Shown: one piece after another, positions 6,849 through 13,207 of the stretch
How positions within the stretch are numbered: the first letter of the stretch is position 1
Layout: every line of letters begins with the position of its first letter
Assembly: GCA_000434935.1 (NCBI GenBank)
Contig: FR882182.1
Coordinates: 88,413 to 103,014 of the forward strand
DNA length: 14,602 nucleotides
DNA from: Bacteroides sp. CAG:709
GTDB taxonomy: Bacteria; Bacteroidota; Bacteroidia; Bacteroidales; UBA932
Reading direction: 5' to 3'
Made by a program: the position numbers and the translations under genes
Notes under the pieces: generated by a model
Told to the model about the DNA's origin: nothing
What the model saw: the letters and a program-made list of their open reading frames with translations, nothing else
Databases searched by the model: none

Positions 6849-7943
6849 TTATCCTTTCAGCAGTCTCTCACATGTGGCGGCGATTTCTTCGATGATTTCC
6901 TGGCAGCGGGACTCTGGTATTTTGATGTCAGTGCCGGCATTGACCAGGTCTGCCTTGGTGGGGAGGCCGTTGCCCATTACTGATGTCGCATGCTCGCCTC
7001 GGTAGCCTTCGCGACAGAGCGTCAGGTCGTATGCCGGGCTTATGCGCCAGGCGCCGGCTTCGCAAATGAAACTGAAGTTTTTCGGATGATCGTCCTTGTT
7101 TTCGGCTATGACATTGAAAACCATTCTTCTGAACTGCTGCTCGACCTGGGCAGGGTCTTGTGTCAGGAATCCCGTCAGATGCAGCAGATTCCGGTAATCC
7201 ATCGTAAGTTCATTCAATGACAGCCCAAGCAATGCGCCGGCAGTCGCGACATGAAGGCGTTTTCCGTCTCGGACGTCGAATCGTTTGGACGCAAAATATT
7301 TATTGTCAATGAGTTTGAATTCCGGAACTTCTATCCCGCAAGCAGCGGCCGCCACATTGTAATCGTACTCCATCTTGCCGAAATCAGCAGGATCATAAAC
7401 GTGCCGGAACTTTACCAGCCACTCTCCTTCATCATCTTTCATCAGGCATTTTGGACGGCACCCACCGGAATTTCCGCTATTAAAATATAGAACATCTTCA
7501 TCCTTGTCAGACTTCTCCGACAGGACATTGAAAGCTAAATCTTGAAGCTCATCCAGTTCAGGCAACGCCTTGTCTTCGCCCACAAAAGTTTCAGGCAGGT
7601 AGGTCAATGCTCCCATACCGGATTCGCCCACGATGCTCAGCATCTGCACCGGGGTCAATGTCGAAGCGTCAATGCCTTGTTTCCTTAGAAGCCGGCTAAG
7701 CAGGTAGCGGCCGTATCCGTCCGGGATGCTGTCGTCAAATATTCCGAAATTGCCTGCAAATGAGTCCTTCTGTGCAATGAAAAGGTCCTGGCGCAGAGGT
7801 AATTCCAGAGGTGAAACGGAAAATCCGTCAGCCAGCCATTCTCTTGAATATTGAAATACGCAATGCCTGTTGTCGGGAGCCATTGCAAGTTCACCGACTT
7901 TGCGGCCTTCCATATGTACGCTAAGTTTATTTATGATTTTCAC
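6849..7943 (-). CDS. hipA: HipA-family toxin, serine/threonine kinase fold
   Basis: HipA toxins are Ser/Thr kinases; the Escherichia coli one phosphorylates glutamyl-tRNA synthetase and causes persistence. The product here is 364 residues. It has the N-terminal HipA domain (about 5-115) and then the kinase core with SGNSGGCRPK (156-165, the loop that holds the autophosphorylated serine in the family). The nucleotide-binding lysine region WLVKF (175-179) follows, then the catalytic loop NKDDHPKN (282-289, family pattern NxDDHxKN) and the metal-binding YDL (305-307). All key residues are present, so it looks intact. The ATG at 7943 lies inside the 3' end of hipB (17-nt overlap), so the two are translationally coupled in the order antitoxin then toxin. 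The substrate is not known; some HipA relatives phosphorylate other targets. Confidence 0.92.
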   Translation of the reverse strand: MKIINKLSVHMEGRKVGELAMAPDNRHCVFQYSREWLADGFSVSPLELPLRQDLFIAQKDSFAGNFGIFDDSIPDGYGRYLLSRLLRKQGIDASTLTPVQMLSIVGESGMGALTYLPETFVGEDKALPELDELQDLAFNVLSEKSDKDEDVLYFNSGNSGGCRPKCLMKDDEGEWLVKFRHVYDPADFGKMEYDYNVAAAACGIEVPEFKLIDNKYFASKRFDVRDGKRLHVATAGALLGLSLNELTMDYRNLLHLTGFLTQDPAQVEQQFRRMVFNVIAENKDDHPKNFSFICEAGAWRISPAYDLTLCREGYRGEHATSVMGNGLPTKADLVNAGTDIKIPESRCQEIIEEIAATCERLLKG

Positions 7944-8247
7944 GTTGACCTCTCTTTCTGTTTTTGTTGTTGTTGATGGTGTCGAGCTCCTTCATTGTGG
8001 TGAAGATGGCTTCGGACATGAGCTTTTTCATGTCGGATGAATAGCCCAGGGCCTTGGCTATGGCTACATAGGAAGCCAGGGAAATCGTGTGGAGGCTCTC
8101 GAATTTCGCTATGGTGGAAACAGGGACGTCGGACCTTTCGCAAAGATATTTGCGGGTCCAGCCTTTTTCGAGACGACGTTTTTTCGCATTGGCCGCCATT
8201 ACCTTCAAAATGTCGTCAATGCTCTCCGGGGTATATTCGTAATACAT
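7927..8247 (-). CDS. hipB: HipB-like helix-turn-helix antitoxin
   Basis: HipB-type proteins bind HipA and repress their own operon. From the ATG at 8247 the product is 106 residues with a Cro/C1-type helix-turn-helix (about 18-67) covering KKRRLEKGWTRKYLCERSD, VPVSTIAKFE and ISLASYVAIAKALGY. A lysine- and asparagine-rich tail follows (NNNKNRKRGQRENHK). The reading frame stays open 14 codons further upstream to 8289, but the -7 promoter box at 8268-8275 lies inside that extension, so the later start is preferred. The gene is the first of the hipBA operon, overlaps hipA by 17 nt and is divergent from the BACON lipoprotein gene. Confidence 0.85.
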   Translation of the reverse strand: MYYEYTPESIDDILKVMAANAKKRRLEKGWTRKYLCERSDVPVSTIAKFESLHTISLASYVAIAKALGYSSDMKKLMSEAIFTTMKELDTINNNKNRKRGQRENHK

Positions 8248-8267
8248 ACAATGGTATCTGTTATCTG

Positions 8268-8275
8268 CAAAAATA
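8268..8275 (-). promoter_or_regulatory. Probable -7 box of the hipBA promoter
   Basis: On the minus strand this reads TATTTTTG, matching TAnnTTTG, 20 nt upstream of the hipB ATG. No clear -33 TTTG is seen. Just downstream is a tandem CAGATAACAGATA (8267-8255 on the minus strand), which could be a HipB operator; this is inference. Confidence 0.5.
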
Positions 8276-8463
8276 GCAATAAAAATCAATATGGTAGTAA
8301 TTATTTTTGTAAATTAGATAGATGAAACAAATATGTTGGTAACAATTTGTGAAGTATTTTCGAGAATAGATTTCTTTTCGAAGAAGGAGTGTATTGGGTG
8401 TACACGACTGATGAAGAAAGGAATCTAGACCGAAAAGACGAGCAGAATATTTTAACGATTTAA

Positions 8464-8495
8464 TTTGCGAAATTAATAACTGCGAACTATATTTG
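8464..8495 (+). promoter_or_regulatory. Promoter of the BACON lipoprotein gene (TTTG-N20-TATATTTG)
   Basis: TTTG (8464-8467), a 20-nt spacer and TATATTTG (8488-8495) match the Bacteroidota housekeeping promoter in both boxes and spacing. The ATG at 8537 follows 41 nt later. Between this promoter and hipB (8276-8463) I see no gene, only AT-rich sequence, a 5-bp hairpin with a TTCG loop (8369-8382) and a GTGTACAC palindrome (8398-8405). Confidence 0.85.
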
Positions 8496-8536
8496 TAAAC
8501 TTGTTTTGACTAATATTCATCTAAAATAGCAACAAT

Positions 8537-10759
8537 ATGAAACTTAAAAATTTGTTTTTAGGTTCATTCGCATTGACGGCAATGCTTTTCGCGCAGAGCT
8601 GCGATGATAAAAATGATGGACCTACAGGCGCTCCTTCAATAGAGCTTTCTACACAGACCCTTGATTTCGAGAAAGATGGCGGTTCACAGACCATCAAACT
8701 GACTGCTACCAGGGACTGGAATGTTACCAATGTTCCTGACTGGATCGCAGTAGACCCTAAGTCCGGAAATCCTGCTGAAAACAAAGAGGTGACCATTACT
8801 GTTCTGGAGAACACCGGAATGGACCGTTCACAAGACATCAAGTTTACCATCGGATTCGATGGCAAGACTCTGACCGTCAATCAGAAAGGTACAGGTTCTG
8901 CTTCTGAAGTCGTTGTTTATCACAATGATTTTGATAAAGAGCTTGCAGTGAAAGGTGAGTCTGGTTGGAAGACATACCTCGACTCTTTTGACGGTTGGAA
9001 GAATGAGACCGGTTCAGGCATCTCGACTGTGGAGTATGCTTTCAGCGGAATGTCTGCCAGAACTAATTCCTCTGGTACATCAAATAGCCAATTTTCTGAC
9101 TATCAGGGCTCCGGAAAGAACTATCTCTGGTTTGCAAAAGATAATTATTTCCATGTGAAAAATATCACTCTTCCTGAAGGTAAGACAAATTATACTATTT
9201 CATTCGGTTCGGAAAGAAATCTGTATCAGGCTGCTGACAACACGTTTGTTCCTGAAGAGTTTCTGGTTTATGTCAGCAATGACGGCAGCAAGTGGGTTAA
9301 ACTTGAGTATGCATTCCCTAACGGATTGAAAAACCGTCGTTGGGATCTTGCATCTTCTACCTTCACAGTTCCTTCAGGAACCAAGTCTCTCCACATCTAC
9401 ATCAAGGCGACACTTGCCAGTGCATATCTGATGGATGACCTCGACCTTAGCGTTGCTGCTTCTGCAGGTACTGCTATCGACTTCTCCAAGGGCATTGACC
9501 TCGGAACTGGCGGCAGCACAGGTGGCGGAGAAACTCCAGAGCCGGCAGGAAACACCATCGCTGCAGTTTGCGCAGCCGCAGCAGGCTCAGCCGCAGACCT
9601 CAAGGATGTTCTGGTTACAGGTGTTACCACCCAGAGCTATGTGATTACTGATGAGACAGGAAGTGTGCTTGTCTTTGTAAAAGCTGACCCTAAAGTTAAA
9701 GTAGGTGACAAGGTCAATGTTGCCGGCACGACAGGTGAGCACAACGGCCTTATTCAGATTACTGCCCCTACGACTGCAGTGGTTTCCAGCAATAATACTG
9801 TAACATATCCTGCTCCACTTGAGTTCACTGAGGCTAACTTGGCAGATACTCCTAAGAAAGTCACTTATGTCTCTTTCACCGGAAATGTTAAGAAGAACAA
9901 CCAGTACTATAATATTTACATCGGAAGTGTTACCGATAAAGATCTTTCTTTATCTTATTATACTGGCAACATGGATGAGTTCGTGGACTGCGATATCAAA
10001 GTGAAAGGATGGTATGTCGGTGGCGGCACACACTATCAGATAGTAGCAACTGAAGTAGAGAAAGTGGAAACAACCGGTCCTAAGTTCTCCGTAAGCACTA
10101 CCGCGCTCACAGCAAAGGCTGGTGATACTTCTGCTTCTTTCGATGTAAAGGGCAATGTAAAGTGGACAGTCGCTTCTGACAATGCTGCATATACAGTATC
10201 TCCTGCATCAGGCGATGGCGCAGGTACAGTGACTGTCAAGTTCGCTGCCAATGAAACTGAAAAGGATGTGACTGTTAAACTTACTGTTTCTACAACAGCT
10301 GATGTTGCTACCAAGTCTTACACTGTTACTCTTACTCATAAAGGAAAGTCAACGAGTGTGGGTGGTGAAGAAGTTATGGTTTCTGTAGATAAGGCTTATC
10401 TTGCTGCAAACCAGAATGGTAAGATGGATGATGTCATCTCTTATACCAATGACAGCGATTATGGCACTACTGCAGTTACAGAACTTAGGGTGTACAAAGG
10501 CAAGAATCTGAAAATCACTGCTGTAGAAGGCTATACAATCACTAAAGTAGAATTTACTTGTACTAAAAATTGTGGCGTAAAACAAGGTTTTTATGTTGAT
10601 AGTCCTGTGGTTGTTGATAGCGGTGCTACTTCTAAATCGACCGGAGCCGGCAAGATAGGAACAATTACAATAACTGGTACAACGTCCTCAGTAAAATATA
10701 CCGCAGAAAGTAATCAGATGCGTGTTGAAAAGATGACGGTTACCTACAAGAAACTGTAA
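8537..10759 (+). CDS. Surface lipoprotein with BACON and OB-fold-like domains
   Basis: The 740-residue product is a lipoprotein: a signal peptide ends in FAQS before Cys22. Domains by eye are: a BACON domain (about 34-118, with WNVTNVPDWIAVDPKSG); a jelly-roll-like domain (about 123-308, with NDF and SGWKTYLDS near its start, LVYVSNDGSKWVKLEY and a final YLMDDLDLSV); a Gly-rich linker (323-333). Next comes an OB-fold-like domain (about 338-510, with DVLVTGVTTQSYVITDETG and VKVGDKVNVAGTTGEHNGLI), then a second BACON domain (about 516-604) and a C-terminal beta domain (about 611-740). No catalytic motif was recognised, so binding is more likely than catalysis. OB-fold domains of this type accompany extracellular nucleases in other bacteria, which fits the two nuclease-family genes downstream. 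It has its own promoter and is followed by a terminator-like hairpin. A role in nucleic-acid binding is inference. Confidence 0.8.
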   Translation: MKLKNLFLGSFALTAMLFAQSCDDKNDGPTGAPSIELSTQTLDFEKDGGSQTIKLTATRDWNVTNVPDWIAVDPKSGNPAENKEVTITVLENTGMDRSQDIKFTIGFDGKTLTVNQKGTGSASEVVVYHNDFDKELAVKGESGWKTYLDSFDGWKNETGSGISTVEYAFSGMSARTNSSGTSNSQFSDYQGSGKNYLWFAKDNYFHVKNITLPEGKTNYTISFGSERNLYQAADNTFVPEEFLVYVSNDGSKWVKLEYAFPNGLKNRRWDLASSTFTVPSGTKSLHIYIKATLASAYLMDDLDLSVAASAGTAIDFSKGIDLGTGGSTGGGETPEPAGNTIAAVCAAAAGSAADLKDVLVTGVTTQSYVITDETGSVLVFVKADPKVKVGDKVNVAGTTGEHNGLIQITAPTTAVVSSNNTVTYPAPLEFTEANLADTPKKVTYVSFTGNVKKNNQYYNIYIGSVTDKDLSLSYYTGNMDEFVDCDIKVKGWYVGGGTHYQIVATEVEKVETTGPKFSVSTTALTAKAGDTSASFDVKGNVKWTVASDNAAYTVSPASGDGAGTVTVKFAANETEKDVTVKLTVSTTADVATKSYTVTLTHKGKSTSVGGEEVMVSVDKAYLAANQNGKMDDVISYTNDSDYGTTAVTELRVYKGKNLKITAVEGYTITKVEFTCTKNCGVKQGFYVDSPVVVDSGATSKSTGAGKIGTITITGTTSSVKYTAESNQMRVEKMTVTYKKL

Positions 10760-10790
10760 TAATCATCCAACGACTTAAATACCAGACATA

Positions 10791-10823
10791 AAAGGGTGCC
10801 CGGAAAACCGGGCTGCCCTTTGT
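10791..10823 (+). terminator. Terminator-like hairpin after the BACON lipoprotein gene
   Basis: AAAGGG (10791-10796) pairs with CCCTTT (10816-10821) and GCCCGG (10798-10803) with CCGGGC (10808-10813) around an AAAA loop, with a small internal loop between the two stems. The T-tract is short (TTTGT). No clear promoter was found between here and the next gene at 10885, so this may be a partial terminator within one operon. Confidence 0.7.
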
Positions 10824-10868
10824 CCGTCTAAAAGAGCCGGCATCGGCGCGAGCTGGTTGTGTGGCTGT

Positions 10869-10878
10869 AAAACATTGA
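10869..10878 (+). promoter_or_regulatory. AAAACATTGA motif before the NUC1 lipoprotein start
   Basis: This 10-mer lies 6 nt before the GTG start. The same 10-mer occurs exactly at 2809, 3265 and 12111, always on the plus strand and between genes. Its role is unknown; a translation-leader element is one possibility. Confidence 0.35.
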
Positions 10879-10884
10879 TTTCTA

Positions 10885-12096
10885 GTGAAAAAAGCATTGA
10901 ATCAAATATCTAAATGGGCATTGGCACTTCTGGTGTCAGTGCCTTTTGTGTGTTCTTGTAACAATAAAACTGACAACACCGTCCCTCCGGAACTTGAGGT
11001 TATGACTAATCCGATGGAAGCTGGGAAGAAGATCCAGTTCCTTCATGTGCAGGCTTCCGGCGATTGGTCGATAATGATAGAATATCCCGAGGACCAGCCG
11101 GCGGAATGGGCTTCCGTGACGCCTTCAACTGGCACTGGCAACATGTCGGTTACGCTTAAAGTCGAAGCGAATACAAGTGAGATGGCCCGCACAGCTGTTC
11201 TTACATTGACATCGGCGTCGGGAAAAGCAGAATTGACAATCGCCCAGAGCGGTCGAGAAATTGGAGGCGGCGGCACCGGCGGCAATACTGGTGGCAATAC
11301 CGGGGCACAACCGGGAGGAAATCTTGCTTCTACGACAGGATGGATGGAATTGCCTGCGATGCCGAAGGATTCCAAATATGGACACTTTACCCATAGTATG
11401 ACTATTGGTTCTGTGAAAACCAGAAATTACTCATTTGCATGGGATTATGACAATCTTGTAGCGCCGTGGGTGGCATATCATCTCAATTCCTGGTCTATCG
11501 GTTCCGGAAAACGCACCGATGCCTGGGGATTAGACCCTCTCCTTCCCAAGAAGTACCAGCCAGTCCTATACAAAGGCTTTGGCGGAGGTTATGACAGAGG
11601 ACATCAGTTGCCGTCTGCTGACAGATTGAATTATGCTGCAAACGTAACGACGTTCTATGGCACGAATATGACTCCGCAGCGTGCTGAGCTTAACCAGCAT
11701 TCCTGGGCGAATCTCGAAAGCAAGGTGCGTTCGTGGGCCAACAGGGCCGATACCTGCTATGTGGTAACCGGATGTATTACGAAAGGCAGCACAAGGACCG
11801 CAAGGGATAATGAAGGAAAGAGCGTCACCGTTCCGACTCATTACTACAAGGCGATTCTGCGATACAGCAGAAACTCCACAATCGGCCATTCAGGTTATTC
11901 AGCCTGCGCGATTCTTCTGGAGCACAAAGGATATGGAGACAATAATAACTTCAAGCCTTATGCAATGTCTATCAGTGACTTGGAGAAAGTAACAGGAATC
12001 ACCTATTTCGCAAACCTTCCTGCCAAAATCGGCGAAGATGCGGCGGCGCAAGTCAAGTCCGAAGACCCTAAGACCATCAACTGGTGGTGGAACTAG
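10885..12096 (+). CDS. BACON-linked DNA/RNA non-specific endonuclease (NUC1) lipoprotein
   Basis: NUC1 enzymes cut single- and double-stranded DNA and RNA with one metal ion. The 403-residue product starts with GTG and has a lipoprotein signal (FVCSC, lipidated Cys most likely 25). It then has a BACON domain (about 36-123), a Gly/Asn-rich linker (127-146) and the nuclease domain (about 165-385). The catalytic motif DRGH (237-240, general-base His240) is intact within DRGHQLPSADR. The metal-binding Asn is N270 in ELNQHSWANLE, preceded by TNMTPQ. The signal and BACON domain place it outside the cell, probably anchored to the outer membrane. No promoter is seen directly upstream; the next gene follows after 26 nt. 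The GTG is chosen because it gives the complete signal peptide. Confidence 0.9.
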   Translation: MKKALNQISKWALALLVSVPFVCSCNNKTDNTVPPELEVMTNPMEAGKKIQFLHVQASGDWSIMIEYPEDQPAEWASVTPSTGTGNMSVTLKVEANTSEMARTAVLTLTSASGKAELTIAQSGREIGGGGTGGNTGGNTGAQPGGNLASTTGWMELPAMPKDSKYGHFTHSMTIGSVKTRNYSFAWDYDNLVAPWVAYHLNSWSIGSGKRTDAWGLDPLLPKKYQPVLYKGFGGGYDRGHQLPSADRLNYAANVTTFYGTNMTPQRAELNQHSWANLESKVRSWANRADTCYVVTGCITKGSTRTARDNEGKSVTVPTHYYKAILRYSRNSTIGHSGYSACAILLEHKGYGDNNNFKPYAMSISDLEKVTGITYFANLPAKIGEDAAAQVKSEDPKTINWWWN

Positions 12097-12110
12097 AACG
12101 CAATAACACA

Positions 12111-12120
12111 AAAACATTGA
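12111..12120 (+). promoter_or_regulatory. AAAACATTGA motif before the EEP-family gene start
   Basis: Exact copy of the 10-mer at 10869, here 2 nt before the ATG at 12123. The wider context, CAAAAACATTGATAATGAAAAG in outline, closely resembles 2806-2825. Function unknown. Confidence 0.35.
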
Positions 12121-12122
12121 TA

Positions 12123-13199
12123 ATGAAAAGAATACTTTACGTAATCCTGACGCTTGTGCTGATGTCTGTGGCGACAACGGCAGGTGCGGGCGGCCCGAAA
12201 CGCTACGTATTGGGCTTCTATAATGTCGAGAACCTTTTCGACACATACCATGACGACGGGAAGAACGACTACGAATTTCTTCCGGACGGCAAGAACAAGT
12301 GGACCGAGCCGAAATACGAGAAGAAACTCCATAATATCGCTACCGTCATCAGAGCTATGGCTGATGAGAACAAGGCATATCATGCAGTGCTCGGACTCAG
12401 CGAGGTGGAGAACCGCCATGTTCTGGAAGACTTGGTGAACCAGCCGGAAATCGAGGCGGCGAACTACCAGATAGTGCATTACGACGGACCGGACAGACGA
12501 GGCGTCGATGTGGCATTGCTCTACAGACCGGAATATTTCACCGTGGAAGAAAGCAAATCCATACCATTCGACTTCAACTCCACGACCATCACCTTCACCA
12601 TGGACAAGGAAGGCCAGGACTATTTCCGCACCCGTGACATCCTGATGGTCAGGGGATTGCTCGACGGCGAGATGTTCGCGTTCTTCGTGGCCCATCTTCC
12701 GTCACGTATCGGCGGCAAGGGACAGGACCTCAGAAGCCGCGGCGCTGAAATCATCTATGAACACTCATTGGAACTGATGAAACAGTACCCGGGAATCAAG
12801 ATCATGGTGATGGGCGACATGAACGACAACCCTACCGACGAGAGCATGGTCAAGTACATGCACGGCAAGGAGACCATCGCCGAGGTCGGCAAATACGACT
12901 TCTTCTCCCCGTTCCTGTCAATGCTGAAGGCGGGCTACGGCTCACTCGCATACAGGGGAACCTGGAACATCTACGATATCATCCTGGTCAATGAAGCAAT
13001 GGCCAATGCCCCTAAGGGAACATTGAAAATCCAGCCTATCGTAAAGAAGAAATATTACGGACGTGTGTTCAGCCAGCCGTTCATGACACAGCAGGAGGGT
13101 CAGTACAAGGGAACGCCTTTCCGCACATTCTCGAACGGAACATTCATCGGAGGCTATAGCGACCACTATCCGACATATATAATCGTAAGTAACAAATAA
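12123..13199 (+). CDS. Secreted endonuclease/exonuclease/phosphatase-family protein
   Basis: The family hydrolyses phosphodiester or phosphomonoester bonds using Mg2+. The 358-residue product has an N-terminal signal peptide (about 1-22, with YVILTLVLMSVATTAGA). It then carries a full set of family motifs: FYNVENLFD (32-40), SEVEN with the metal-binding Glu95, RRGVDVALLY (125-134), HLPSR with His191, GDMNDNP (231-237), YDIILVN (284-290) and the terminal SDHYP (346-350). The SDH triad includes the catalytic His348. The ATG at 12123 is chosen over an in-frame ATG at 12084 because it starts at the signal peptide and the earlier one lies inside the NUC1 gene. It sits 26 nt after the NUC1 gene and 8 nt before the receptor gene, so the three are almost certainly one transcript. 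Exact substrate (DNA, RNA, nucleotide or phospholipid) is not set by the sequence; the nuclease neighbour favours nucleic acid. Confidence 0.88.
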   Translation: MKRILYVILTLVLMSVATTAGAGGPKRYVLGFYNVENLFDTYHDDGKNDYEFLPDGKNKWTEPKYEKKLHNIATVIRAMADENKAYHAVLGLSEVENRHVLEDLVNQPEIEAANYQIVHYDGPDRRGVDVALLYRPEYFTVEESKSIPFDFNSTTITFTMDKEGQDYFRTRDILMVRGLLDGEMFAFFVAHLPSRIGGKGQDLRSRGAEIIYEHSLELMKQYPGIKIMVMGDMNDNPTDESMVKYMHGKETIAEVGKYDFFSPFLSMLKAGYGSLAYRGTWNIYDIILVNEAMANAPKGTLKIQPIVKKKYYGRVFSQPFMTQQEGQYKGTPFRTFSNGTFIGGYSDHYPTYIIVSNK

Positions 13200-13207
13200 T
13201 CAACAAT

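Noticed and set aside
8248..8289. Upstream start for hipB at 8289
   Set aside because: The extension contains the likely -7 promoter box (8268-8275) and adds 14 residues not expected for the family.
8398..8405. GTGTACAC palindrome upstream of the BACON lipoprotein gene as an operator
   Set aside because: An isolated 8-bp palindrome is common by chance and no second copy was seen.
12084..12122. Upstream ATG at 12084 for the EEP-family gene
   Set aside because: It lies within the 3' end of the nuclease gene and would bury the signal peptide behind 13 extra polar residues.
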